DNA of 64,000 nt, taken from NCBI GenBank assembly GCA_903825465.1, contig CAIKAR010000017.1, positions 62,001 to 126,000 on the forward strand, read 5' to 3'. Source of the DNA: an uncultured Hyphomicrobiales bacterium (GTDB lineage Bacteria > Pseudomonadota > Alphaproteobacteria > Rhizobiales > Beijerinckiaceae). The notes below the pieces were generated by a model. The model had not been told where the DNA came from. It did no database searches and saw only the letters and a list, made by a program, of their open reading frames with translations. The position numbers and the translations under genes were made by a program. Below are positions 23,893-32,168 of the stretch, in pieces (position 1 is the first letter of the stretch; the number at the start of each line of letters is the position of its first letter).

Positions 23893-25011
23893 ATGATGCG
23901 TTCAACGCCCCCTTTCCGCGCCGACCATGTCGGCTCCATCCTGCGCACGGCGCCGTTGAAAGACGCGCGCGAGAAATTCGCGGCCGGAAAAATTTCCGCG
24001 ACCGACCTGCGAATGGTCGAAGACATCGAAATCCGCAAGATCGTCGCGAAGCAGGAAGAGGTTGGTCTCGAATCGATCACCGACGGCGAGTTTCGTCGTT
24101 CGTGGTGGCACATGGACTTTCTTAGCGCCCTTGACGGCGTGGAGATGATCGACGCCGATCAGGGCATCCAGTTCACCGGCGTGCAGACCAAGGCGACCGC
24201 GCCGCGCGTTTTCGCGAAGCTCGGCTCGAAGGCGCATCCGCACATCGATCATTTCCGCTTTCTCGCGGCGTGCGCGACCAAAACGCCGAAACAGTCGATT
24301 CCGAGTCCGTCGATGCTGCACTATCGCGGCGGCCGCAAGATGATCAACATGGGCGTCTATCCGACGATGGACGAGTTCTACCACGACCTCGGACAAGCCT
24401 ATAAGCAAGCGATCACGGGCTTCTACGACGCCGGGTGCCGCTACATCCAGATCGACGATTGCAGTTTCGCCTATCTCTGCGATCCGAAGCAGCGCGAGAT
24501 GCTGGCCGCGCGCGGCGACGATCCGACGAAGCAGGGCGACATCTACGTCGGCATGATCAACGCCGCGCTGAAGGACAAGCCCGCCGACCTCGCGGCGACC
24601 ATGCACGTCTGCCGCGGCAATTTCCGCTCGACGTTCATTTCATCCGGCGGCTACGAGCCTATCGCCGACCTCATGTTCAACAAGCTGAACATCGACGGGT
24701 ATTTCCTGGAGTGGGACAACGACCGCTCGGGCGGCTTCGAGCCCCTGCGCTTCCTGCCGAAGGGCAAGACCGTGATCCTCGGCCTCGTCACCTCGAAAAC
24801 CGGCGCGCTCGAAACCCGCGACACGCTTCTGCGCCGCATCGACGAAGCCTCGAAATTCGCGCCGCTCGACCAACTCTGCCTGTCGCCGCAATGCGGCTTC
24901 GCCTCGACGGAAGAGGGCAACACCCTCGCCGAAGAAGAACAGTGGGCGAAGCTGAAACTCGTCGTCGACGTGGCGAAGGAAGTTTGGGGCTCCGCCAACG
25001 CGGGAAAATAA
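23893..25011 (+). CDS. MetE C-terminal-domain-like methyltransferase (cobalamin-independent methionine synthase family)
   Basis: Stand-alone homologue of the catalytic half of MetE, 372 residues against about 750 for full MetE. It starts with F-R-A-D-H-V-G-S-I-L-R, as many short family members do. The zinc ligands are retained: H-x-C in T-M-H-V-C-R-G-N, Glu in F-L-E-W-D-N and Cys in L-S-P-Q-C-G-F. It lacks the N-terminal folate-binding half, so the methyl donor is probably not polyglutamylated folate, or it is another methyl or alkyl-thiol transfer. GAGG lies ten bases before the ATG at 23893. It is convergent with a dehydrogenase 15 bases away. Confidence 0.85.
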   Translation: MMRSTPPFRADHVGSILRTAPLKDAREKFAAGKISATDLRMVEDIEIRKIVAKQEEVGLESITDGEFRRSWWHMDFLSALDGVEMIDADQGIQFTGVQTKATAPRVFAKLGSKAHPHIDHFRFLAACATKTPKQSIPSPSMLHYRGGRKMINMGVYPTMDEFYHDLGQAYKQAITGFYDAGCRYIQIDDCSFAYLCDPKQREMLAARGDDPTKQGDIYVGMINAALKDKPADLAATMHVCRGNFRSTFISSGGYEPIADLMFNKLNIDGYFLEWDNDRSGGFEPLRFLPKGKTVILGLVTSKTGALETRDTLLRRIDEASKFAPLDQLCLSPQCGFASTEEGNTLAEEEQWAKLKLVVDVAKEVWGSANAGK

Positions 25012-25026
25012 TATTTGGACGGCGCG

Positions 25027-25851
25027 TCAGTCCAACCCGGCCTTGCCCGCGCCGCGTTGCTGCGCGTCGGCGACCGCGCGTGAAAGCCCGCCGTCGCGGC
25101 CGAGATCGTCGAGCATCATGCCGGCCTCGCGCATTTCGGCGGCGCGGCGCACGCCGTGCTGGCGCACGCGGCCCGCCATGTCCGTCGCGAGCTTCGCGAA
25201 GTCGATGCCCGGAAAGCTCGCTTCGAGGCTGGCGAAAACCTCCTTCTGCACGCCCCATTGTTTCGAGGCCGCGGCGCAATCGACGATCAGCGCCTCGATG
25301 CCCTTGATCATGATGGAGCGACAAAGTTTCGTCGCGCTGGCGCGGCCGGGTTCGGTGGTCACCGCCGTCACATTCATGCCGATGGCGTTGAGCATCTCGG
25401 CGACTTCCGCCGCCGCCGGCCCGCCGGCGAGGATCGGCACCTTGATTCCGGGGCCTGGCACCGGCGCCATCACCGCGCCTTCGACATAACGCGCGCCGCT
25501 GGCGTTGACGGCCTTCGCCGCCTTGGTTTTCGCGCCGGGCGACGCCGAATTGATGTCGAAGAAAATCTGGTCCTTGCGTAGATAGCCGGCCGCCTGTTCG
25601 GCGACGGCCAGCGCCACGTCGGCCGTCACGGCGGAGATCACGATGTTGGCGTTGGCGGCCGCGGCGGCGTGGTTCGCGCCCGTCGCCACGCCCGCCGCTT
25701 TGGCGCGCGCCAGCAATGCTGGGCCCTCGGCCGAGTCGAACTTGATGTCGTAGGCGGTGACGCGCACATCGCCGCGCGCCAGGAATTCCCGCGCGAAAAC
25801 GCTCCCCACCTCTCCGTAGCCGATCATCGTTATGTTGACGCTGTTTTTCAT
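25027..25851 (-). CDS. NAD(P)-dependent oxidoreductase, 6-phosphogluconate dehydrogenase fold with DUF1932
   Basis: A beta-hydroxyacid-type dehydrogenase of 274 residues. The Rossmann motif G-Y-G-E-V-G-S-V lies at the N-terminus after M-K-N-S-V-N-I; the helical C-terminal half (K-L-C-R-S-I-M-I-K-G and onward) matches DUF1932. The frame reaches 25944, but ATG 25851 starts right before the Rossmann strand. Substrate unknown; DUF1932 proteins are linked to small hydroxy acids or imines. The 178 bases before it, up to the cysH start, form a divergent, AT-rich promoter region. Confidence 0.8.
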   Translation of the reverse strand: MKNSVNITMIGYGEVGSVFAREFLARGDVRVTAYDIKFDSAEGPALLARAKAAGVATGANHAAAAANANIVISAVTADVALAVAEQAAGYLRKDQIFFDINSASPGAKTKAAKAVNASGARYVEGAVMAPVPGPGIKVPILAGGPAAAEVAEMLNAIGMNVTAVTTEPGRASATKLCRSIMIKGIEALIVDCAAASKQWGVQKEVFASLEASFPGIDFAKLATDMAGRVRQHGVRRAAEMREAGMMLDDLGRDGGLSRAVADAQQRGAGKAGLD

Positions 25852-25958
25852 GATGGGTTTCCCAATCGTCTTCGCCGACAATACCGAGGGCGGCGCGCGG
25901 GCGAAAGCCGCCGCCCGCAGCCCGCGCAGAGTGTTATAAAACACAAATAATATGTTAA

Positions 25959-25990
25959 ATTAAGAAAAACACCCTTGATTTTGGTATAAT
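25959..25990 (+). promoter_or_regulatory. Probable promoter of the cysHDN operon
   Basis: A perfect TATAAT lies at 25985-25990, 39 bases before the cysH start, within a short AT-rich tract (25938-25985) that stands out from the GC-rich surroundings. A weak TTAAGA at 25960 gives a spacer of about 19. CysB-type regulators bind AT-rich DNA, but no defined operator can be named. Confidence 0.45.
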
Positions 25991-26029
25991 GAACCTCTAC
26001 GTCCCTCTCGGACTATTCTGGAGGCGGCT

Positions 26030-26785
26030 TTGAGCCACGACGATCAAACCCAACTCGCCGTCCGTCTCAACGTGGAACTGGCGTCTCTGCAGGCGCCGGA
26101 ACGGCTTGCGGCGTTCCGCGCGGCTTTGACCGGGCGGATCGTCTTCACGACGAGCCTCGGCGTCGAGGACCAGGCGATCGCCCATATGATCGCTGGCGAA
26201 AAACTCGACATCGAATTGGCTACACTCGACACAGGGCGGCTTTTTCCAGAAACCTACGACGTTTGGCAGCGCGCCGAGGAAGTCTTGGGACTTGAAATCA
26301 AGGCGTTTTACCCCGACGCGACGGCCACCGAGGCGCTGGTGTCGCGGCAAGGCGTCAACGGTTTTTACAACTCGATCGACGCGCGCAAGGCTTGCTGCGA
26401 CATCCGCAAAGTGGCGCCGTTGGCCCGCGCCCTCGCTGGCGCGGCTGGCTGGATCGCGGGCCTGCGCGCCGACCAGTCGGAGCATCGCGGCGCGCTCGAC
26501 TTCGTCGCCTTCGACGCCGCGCGCGGCCTGCTGAAGCTCAATCCAATTTTCGACTGGACGCGCGAACGCGTTGTCGAGTACGTGGAAAAACACGCCGTTC
26601 CCGTTAACGCGCTGCACGCGAAGGGCTTCGTCTCCATCGGCTGCGCGCCCTGCACGCGCGCCATTCTGCCCGGCGAGCCCGAGCGCGCCGGGCGCTGGTG
26701 GTGGGAACAGGGGGACAAGCGGGAATGCGGGCTGCATGTCGCGCCCGACGGACGGCTCGTCCGCGCCAACGCGGGAAGCAACTGA
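26030..26785 (+). CDS. cysH: Adenylyl-sulfate (APS) reductase, assimilatory
   Basis: Reduces activated sulfate to sulfite with thioredoxin; 251 residues. Two cysteine pairs are seen, K-A-C-C-D-I-R-K near 119-126 and I-G-C-A-P-C near 203-208, which bind the [4Fe-4S] cluster of APS reductases and are missing in PAPS reductases such as E. coli CysH. The catalytic Cys lies in K-R-E-C-G-L-H near the end. Start is TTG at 26030, supported by GGAGGC five bases upstream. It leads the operon cysH-cysD-cysN, with overlapping stop and start to cysD (TGATG). Confidence 0.93.
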   Translation: MSHDDQTQLAVRLNVELASLQAPERLAAFRAALTGRIVFTTSLGVEDQAIAHMIAGEKLDIELATLDTGRLFPETYDVWQRAEEVLGLEIKAFYPDATATEALVSRQGVNGFYNSIDARKACCDIRKVAPLARALAGAAGWIAGLRADQSEHRGALDFVAFDAARGLLKLNPIFDWTRERVVEYVEKHAVPVNALHAKGFVSIGCAPCTRAILPGEPERAGRWWWEQGDKRECGLHVAPDGRLVRANAGSN

Positions 26786-27684
26786 TGGCCCTGTCGCATC
26801 TGCAGTCGCTCGAGGCCGAAAGCGTGGAGATTTTCCGCGAGGTCGCCGCGACCTGCGAAAAGCCCGTGTTGATGTACTCGATTGGCAAGGACTCCGCCGT
26901 TCTTCTGCATCTGGCGATGAAGGCGTTTTATCCCGCCAAGCCGCCGTTTCCGGTGCTGCACGTCGACACCACGTGGAAGTTCCGCGAAATGATCGAGTTC
27001 CGCGATCGGCGGGCGAAGGAATTGGGCCTCGACCTCATCGTTCACACCAACCAGGAAGGCGTGAAGGCGGGGATAAATCCCATAGACTCGGGTTCGCGCC
27101 TCCACACCGATGTCATGAAAACGCAGGCGCTGAAGCAGGCGCTCGACAAGCATGGATTCGACGCGGCGTTCGGCGGCGCGCGCCGCGACGAAGAGAAGTC
27201 GCGCGCCAAGGAGCGCGTCTTTTCGCTGCGCTCGCCAGAGCACCGCTGGGACCCGAAAAACCAGCGGCCCGAGCCGTGGCGACTCTACAACACCCGCAAG
27301 CGGCCCGGCGAGAGCTTCCGCGTGTTTCCGATTTCGAACTGGACTGAAGCGGATGTGTGGGACTACATCGCGATCGAGAAAATCCCGGTGGTGCCGCTCT
27401 ATTTCGCCGCCATGCGTCCGGTCGTCGAGCGGGGCGGCGCGTTGATCATGCGCGACGACGAGCGCATGCCGCTGCTGCCGGGCGAGGTCGTTCAAAACCG
27501 CATGGTGCGCTTTCGGACGCTGGGCTGCTATCCGTTGACCGGCGCGGTTGAAAGCAACGCCGCGACGTTGCCCGAAATCATCGCGGAGATGCGGGGCTCG
27601 CGGGCGTCGGAGCGGCAAGGCCGCGTCATAGACCACGACGGCTCGGGCTCGATGGAAGCCAAAAAGCAGGAAGGCTACTTCTGA
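26785..27684 (+). CDS. cysD: Sulfate adenylyltransferase small subunit (ATP sulfurylase)
   Basis: Makes adenylyl sulfate from ATP and sulfate together with CysN; 299 residues, the normal size. The PP-loop [12 protein letters not shown] lies near residues 32-43; [12 protein letters not shown] and the C-terminal [12 protein letters not shown] segment are characteristic. ATG 26785 overlaps the cysH stop, and its own stop overlaps the cysN start, so all three are translationally coupled. Confidence 0.96.
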   Translation: MALSHLQSLEAESVEIFREVAATCEKPVLMYSIGKDSAVLLHLAMKAFYPAKPPFPVLHVDTTWKFREMIEFRDRRAKELGLDLIVHTNQEGVKAGINPIDSGSRLHTDVMKTQALKQALDKHGFDAAFGGARRDEEKSRAKERVFSLRSPEHRWDPKNQRPEPWRLYNTRKRPGESFRVFPISNWTEADVWDYIAIEKIPVVPLYFAAMRPVVERGGALIMRDDERMPLLPGEVVQNRMVRFRTLGCYPLTGAVESNAATLPEIIAEMRGSRASERQGRVIDHDGSGSMEAKKQEGYF

Positions 27685-29291
27685 TGCATGGCGCGCTTCC
27701 CGCCGTCCAATCCGAGCCGGCGCCGGCCGCCCGCGCCGACACGTTGCTGCGGTTTTTCACCTGCGGTTCCGTCGACGACGGCAAGTCGACGCTCATTGGC
27801 CGCTTGCTCTACGACACCAACTCGGTTTTCGACGATCAGCTTGAGGCGCTGGAGCGCGACAGCAAGAAGTTCGGCACGCAGGGCGACAGCCTCGACTTCG
27901 CGCTGTTGCTCGACGGGCTGACGGCCGAGCGCGAGCAGGGCATCACCATCGATGTCGCGTACCGCTATTTTTCGTCGAAGAAGCGCGCCTTCATCGTCGC
28001 CGACACACCTGGCCACGAGCAATACACGCGCAACATGGCGACCGGCGCCTCGACGGCGGAGCTCGCGATCATCCTGATCGACGCGCGCAAGGGAATTCTG
28101 CCTCAGACCCGGCGGCATTCCTACATCGTGTCGATGCTGGGAGTCCGGCACATCGTGCTTGCCGTCAACAAGATGGATCTTGTGGACTTCTCCCGCGCGA
28201 CGTTCGACAAAATCGTCGCGGACTACCGCGCGGCCGTCGCCGGCCTGGGCTTTGAATCGATCGTCTGCATTCCGCTGTCGGCGCGCGACGGCGACAACAT
28301 AACGACGCCTTCGCCGCGGACGCCCTGGCATGATGGCCCGACCTTGCTGGGGCATCTCGACGCCGTCGATCCCTCCTTCGCCGACCGGGCGGGCGCGGCC
28401 TTCGCGATGCCCGTGCAGTGGGTCAACCGGCCCAATCTCGACTTTCGGGGCTACGCTGGCACCATCGCGTCGGGCGTGTTGAAGCCGGGCGACGAAGTCA
28501 TGGTGTTGCCCGGCGCGCGCCGCTCGACGGTGACGCGGATTGTCACCGCCGACGGCGATCTCGACGAGGCTCGGGCCGGACAGGCGGTGACGCTGACCCT
28601 CGCCGACGAGGTCGATGTGTCCCGCGGCGACGTGCTGGCCGCGACCTCGCACCGGCTGACGCCGCGGCGCTCGCTGACCGCGCGCGTGCTGTGGATGATC
28701 GACGAGCCGATGACCGCCGGTCGCGAGTACATCATCCAGCAGGGCACGGCGACGGCCAACGCGCGCGTGACCGCGCTTCATCACGCCGTCGATATCGAAA
28801 GCTTTGTCCAGAAGCCGGCGACGGCGCTCGCCATGAACCAGATCGGGCTGGTGTCGCTGGCTTGCGACAAGCCGCTTGCCGTCGCCCGCGACAAAGGCGA
28901 CCGCGAGCTCGGCTCCTTTATCCTCGTCGATCGATTGTCGAACCAGACGGCCGCGCTGGGCGTCATCGACCTCGACGCCGCGCCCGCCAGCGAGGCGCCG
29001 AACGTGGAAACGGACGCCAAGGTGGCCCACGTCGCGACATCGACGCATCGCTTGCTGGACCTGGTCGGCGAAGAGGGTTCGCCTCGCAGGAGCGAATTCG
29101 TGCGCGAAGGCCTGTTGGAGCTCGCGGTCGCGGTCGCGCTGGGCGGCGTCGGCTGGGCCGCGTCCGGCTCGATTTTGGCCGGAATGGCGGTTTTAATCGT
29201 GGATTTGGCGCTTCGCCCGCTGATTTGGAGCGTCATAAGAAGCCGCGGCGCGGAACCCGTCGACCTCATGGATCCAGGCGCGGGAATTTAG
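27684..29291 (+). CDS. cysN: Sulfate adenylyltransferase GTPase subunit with membrane-type C-terminal extension
   Basis: GTPase partner of CysD, 535 residues. The P-loop is G-S-V-D-D-G-K-S-T, G3 is D-T-P-G-H-E-Q-Y and G4 is N-K-M-D; EF-Tu-like beta barrels follow to about residue 430 (L-V-D-R-L-S-N-Q-T). Bacterial CysN ends shortly after this, or continues into an APS kinase in CysNC. Here instead about 105 residues follow, with two hydrophobic stretches (roughly 478-518, around A-V-A-L-G-G-V-G-W and I-L-A-G-M-A-V-L-I-V) and no Walker motif. The absence of APS kinase agrees with the APS-type reductase next door. The tail may anchor the complex at the membrane; this is inference. Confidence 0.9.
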   Translation: MHGALPAVQSEPAPAARADTLLRFFTCGSVDDGKSTLIGRLLYDTNSVFDDQLEALERDSKKFGTQGDSLDFALLLDGLTAEREQGITIDVAYRYFSSKKRAFIVADTPGHEQYTRNMATGASTAELAIILIDARKGILPQTRRHSYIVSMLGVRHIVLAVNKMDLVDFSRATFDKIVADYRAAVAGLGFESIVCIPLSARDGDNITTPSPRTPWHDGPTLLGHLDAVDPSFADRAGAAFAMPVQWVNRPNLDFRGYAGTIASGVLKPGDEVMVLPGARRSTVTRIVTADGDLDEARAGQAVTLTLADEVDVSRGDVLAATSHRLTPRRSLTARVLWMIDEPMTAGREYIIQQGTATANARVTALHHAVDIESFVQKPATALAMNQIGLVSLACDKPLAVARDKGDRELGSFILVDRLSNQTAALGVIDLDAAPASEAPNVETDAKVAHVATSTHRLLDLVGEEGSPRRSEFVREGLLELAVAVALGGVGWAASGSILAGMAVLIVDLALRPLIWSVIRSRGAEPVDLMDPGAGI

Positions 29292-29893
29292 CGGTCTCTG
29301 GTGGCCAACGCTTCCAGGCGCGCCGAGACCAGGGTGGCGTTTTGCTCGGATTTGGCCGCGGCGGGGCGGGCACCCGCCGCTTGCGTTTCGACGTCGCGCG
29401 TCAGGAGGGTGTGTAACACCGCCACCAGCGCGACCGAGACCGCCGAAGCGACAATCGCGGCGACGACCACGATGTTGATGTCGCTGGGCCTGAATTGCCC
29501 AACGAAAACGCCGTATATCAGCAACACGAGGAAGCATCCCACCAGCGAAATCGCGCCGTTGAGATTGGGACCAAGTCCCTTGTCGCCCATGAAAAAATGA
29601 AAGACATATCCGAGAACGAAGCAATACAGCCCCATCGCGGCCATCAGTGTTTGCAGATCGTCGGGGCCCAGCGCGCGCGCGCCGAACCAGGGAAGAATCG
29701 CCCGCACCATCGCGTCCCGTCCCAGCCGAAGGCCTGGATTGTGAGGCGCGATGTCGCCGAACAGACCGAATTTGAGGGCATAGACGATGAAAAAATAAAT
29801 CGCCGCTCCGAACACGCGTTGCATGGCCGCCCCGGGCAAGAGAAAACACCCGACTATGGCGGGTAAACCTTTACCGAGCCCTAAGCTGGCCAT
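29288..29893 (-). CDS. Membrane protein of unknown function
   Basis: About 201 residues with four or five hydrophobic helices, for example I-Y-F-F-I-V-Y-A-L-K, Y-C-F-V-L-G-Y-V-F-H-F-F and I-N-I-V-V-V-A-A-I-V-A-S, and an Ala-rich polar C-terminal tail. I do not recognise a family. The frame is open to 30016 in a basic low-quality stretch; ATG 29893 is used here and ATG 29824 is an alternative with a GGGGC upstream. It overlaps the ATP12 gene end by 23 bases on the same strand and converges with cysN by four bases. Confidence 0.65.
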   Translation of the reverse strand: MASLGLGKGLPAIVGCFLLPGAAMQRVFGAAIYFFIVYALKFGLFGDIAPHNPGLRLGRDAMVRAILPWFGARALGPDDLQTLMAAMGLYCFVLGYVFHFFMGDKGLGPNLNGAISLVGCFLVLLIYGVFVGQFRPSDINIVVVAAIVASAVSVALVAVLHTLLTRDVETQAAGARPAAAKSEQNATLVSARLEALATRDR

Positions 29894-30686
29894 TACCCGC
29901 GCGGCCAAGCGCCAATAGAAGCGCCGCCGCCTCCATTTCGCGCCAGCGCCGCGCGCGCCGCGCCAACGCTTCCTCGTCCGCGCCCCAGAAGCGCGTCTGG
30001 AAGTCCTCGTCGACATGCGCCGCGGCCCAAGCCTCGGCCGGGGTCAAACGTTCCAACACGACCGCGAGGGTCAGGAGCGCCGAGCCCGTCAGCGCCGTCA
30101 TCGACGACATCGCGGCGAGGCGCACCGGCTCCTTCGCCTGGTCGATCCTGGCGCGAACAGCGGCTATCGACGCCGCGGGTTGCTCGACGAAGGTTATCCC
30201 CGTCGATGCCACGAACCGCGCCCCCAGCGCCTCCCGCGCCCAATCAAGCAGTGGGTCCCAGGCCGCCGTTTGCGCGGCGACGAGGCTTTCTGGTTCGCCG
30301 GCGCGATAGCACAGGAGGTCCGAGCGGGCGTATTTGGCGATTTCAGCGCGGGTTTCGTCCATATTGCGCGCGACGCCGTCGAGCGCCGAATTGACCAGGC
30401 GGGTCAGGGGCATTTCGGCCGGGTCGATAATGTCCTTCAACGCGTTCCATTCCGCCGCGAGCGCTTCGACGACCGCGCGGCCGCGCAAAACCAGCGGATT
30501 GCCGCCCGGCGTGCGCGCGCCCTTGCCGTCGAGCGTCAACGCGAACACGCCGTCGTTCTCGGACGCCGCCGCCGTCTTGAAGAAGCGCGCGGGTAATTTG
30601 CGCGCGAGATCCTTGCGCGCCATCGCGACGGGGTCGATGGCCTCGCCGCGTTCGGGCGACATCGCCTTGACCAGATCGTCTCGCAT
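29871..30686 (-). CDS. ATP12 family F1-ATPase assembly chaperone
   Basis: Alphaproteobacterial homologue of mitochondrial Atp12, 271 residues. It helps the F1 alpha subunit assemble into ATP synthase. The signature is clear: K-L-P-A-R-F-F-K, L-D-G-K-G-A-R-T-P, A-E-W-N-A-L, and the segment M-P-L-T-R-L-V-N-S-A-L-D. GGAAAG precedes the ATG. It lies nine bases downstream of an amidohydrolase gene but is unlikely to share its role. Confidence 0.9.
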   Translation of the reverse strand: MRDDLVKAMSPERGEAIDPVAMARKDLARKLPARFFKTAAASENDGVFALTLDGKGARTPGGNPLVLRGRAVVEALAAEWNALKDIIDPAEMPLTRLVNSALDGVARNMDETRAEIAKYARSDLLCYRAGEPESLVAAQTAAWDPLLDWAREALGARFVASTGITFVEQPAASIAAVRARIDQAKEPVRLAAMSSMTALTGSALLTLAVVLERLTPAEAWAAAHVDEDFQTRFWGADEEALARRARRWREMEAAALLLALGRAGNGQLRAR

Positions 30687-30695
30687 CGCGCTTTC

Positions 30696-31667
30696 CTAGA
30701 CGCGGCCCTTCATCAATAGGCGCGCGTTGTCGTGGAGAATGGCCTTGCCGTCGGCGCCAAGCGCCGAAATGCCGTCAACGAAATGCTTGACGACGGGCGC
30801 GCCGCGGATTTCCTGGGGGTAGTCGGTGCCGAACACGAGCCGCGCCGCCGGCAATTCGATCAGGGCGATTTTCACCACTTCGATCGCGCCGCAGAAGCCG
30901 CCGGTGTCGAAGACCATGTTGTTGGCGATGTAGTGGTCGAAGTCGCGTTGGGGCAGGGCGCCGTGGCGCGCGTTGCCCTTCGTGCCCCAGAACACCTTGT
31001 CCTGATAGGAACGGATGCGCGAGATCATCGACGCGATGCCGCCCGACAGGTGCGACATCTGAATAACGAGGTTCGGGTGCCGGTCGAACACGCCCGCGTT
31101 GACGAGGCGGATCGTCGCCATGATCAGCGAGAACTCGCGGCCGACCGAGCGCGCGAGATCGTAGGCGTTGAACTGCGCGGATTCGTTCAGCTTCAGCGCG
31201 GGATGCACGAACACGAACAGGCCGCGCTTGCAGCACTCGGCCCAGAACGGCTCGAATTCCGGCGCGTCGAGATAAAGCCCGTCCTGCTCGGACGTGATGA
31301 CGACGCCGGGATAGCCGAGCTCGTCCGCGCAGCGCGCCAGCTCCTTCATCGCCTCGCCGCCGCCCAGCGGATTGGCGTGGGCGAAACCGATGAAGCGCTT
31401 GGGATAATCCTTCTCGGCCTTCTTGGCGGCGTTGTTGATGAGCTTTGAGCGCTCTGTCTCCGCCGACATGCCGGCGGCGCAGCTCAACACGGCGCAATCG
31501 ACGCCGGACGCGTCCATCATCGCGACGTGCGCGTCCATGTCGAACAACAGCTTGTGCGTCGTGTAGCTCGGCGCGCCGTTCTCGTCGTAGGCGAGGATCA
31601 AACGGTCGCCCGGATCTTCCTTGATCAGTTCGCGCGGCGTGAAGTGGTGGTGGAAATCGATGATCAC
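30696..31667 (-). CDS. Amidohydrolase family protein, ACMSD-like decarboxylase/hydrolase
   Basis: Metal-dependent TIM-barrel enzyme of 323 residues, the size of aminocarboxymuconate semialdehyde decarboxylase. The N-terminus I-I-D-F-H-H-H-F-T-P carries the H-x-H zinc site, V-F-V-H-P-A-L the third His and F-G-T-D-Y-P the catalytic Asp. Start is GTG at 31667 with GGAG six bases upstream. It follows the Rieske dioxygenase genes by 31 bases, so it probably decarboxylates or hydrolyses an aromatic acid or ring product in the same pathway. Confidence 0.85.
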   Translation of the reverse strand: MIIDFHHHFTPRELIKEDPGDRLILAYDENGAPSYTTHKLLFDMDAHVAMMDASGVDCAVLSCAAGMSAETERSKLINNAAKKAEKDYPKRFIGFAHANPLGGGEAMKELARCADELGYPGVVITSEQDGLYLDAPEFEPFWAECCKRGLFVFVHPALKLNESAQFNAYDLARSVGREFSLIMATIRLVNAGVFDRHPNLVIQMSHLSGGIASMISRIRSYQDKVFWGTKGNARHGALPQRDFDHYIANNMVFDTGGFCGAIEVVKIALIELPAARLVFGTDYPQEIRGAPVVKHFVDGISALGADGKAILHDNARLLMKGRV

Positions 31668-31698
31668 GTTTGGCTCCGGAGTGTTTCGCGTGGAATCG

Positions 31699-32166
31699 TC
31701 AAAGCGGAATCGCCAGCAAGGTGTCGATCCGGTGGGAATCGCAAACGACGACGCGCTCGGCGATTTTCAAAGCGCCATTTTCGCGCGTGAACACATCGAG
31801 ATAGCGTCCAGTCGCGAAAAGGTCCGTCGCGCCGTCGCGCATGATGCGCGCCACGATGAACGAGGATTCGCAGCGGATGTGGCCGCCCGCCTCGTTGATC
31901 GCGCAGGGCGCGCCGATCACGTGGCGATAGGCCTGGCGCTCGTAGATGTTGGCCTGCCGCAGCGCCGACACGCGGTCGCGCAACATGCCCTTCGACCACG
32001 CCGACATGATCGAGGCCTCGAGGCCTTCGCGATAATCGCGGGCCGTCGTCACGCGGTAAAGGCATTCGTCCGTGAAAAAATCCGGCCATTGCTCAAGCCG
32101 GTCGTCGTCGATGCAGCGGCCATATTCGGCGTGCGCGCTGGAGAGGTCGAAGAAGGCGTTGCCCAT
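31699..32166 (-). CDS. Aromatic ring-hydroxylating dioxygenase beta subunit
   Basis: Small subunit of a Rieske oxygenase, 155 residues in the SnoaL/NTF2-like fold. It carries the family patterns Y-G-R-C-I-D-D-D-R-L-E-Q-W-P, the R-H-V-I-G segment and V-C-D-S-H-R-I-D-T near the end. The ATG at 32166 has GGGG eight bases upstream; a GTG at 32172 overlapping the alpha stop is the alternative. It forms the structural partner of the alpha subunit; no catalytic role. Confidence 0.87.
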   Translation of the reverse strand: MGNAFFDLSSAHAEYGRCIDDDRLEQWPDFFTDECLYRVTTARDYREGLEASIMSAWSKGMLRDRVSALRQANIYERQAYRHVIGAPCAINEAGGHIRCESSFIVARIMRDGATDLFATGRYLDVFTRENGALKIAERVVVCDSHRIDTLLAIPL

Positions 32167-32168
32167 CC

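Noticed and set aside
23666-23905. A 79-aa minus-strand open frame in the gap before the MetE-like gene
   Set aside because: It overlaps the MetE-like start, is rich in Arg and Pro as expected from a GC-rich shadow frame, and has no clear ribosome site.
28970-29416. APS kinase hidden by a frameshift after cysN
   Set aside because: No G-x-x-G-x-G-K-S/T motif or other APS kinase segment is visible in any frame after the CysN core.
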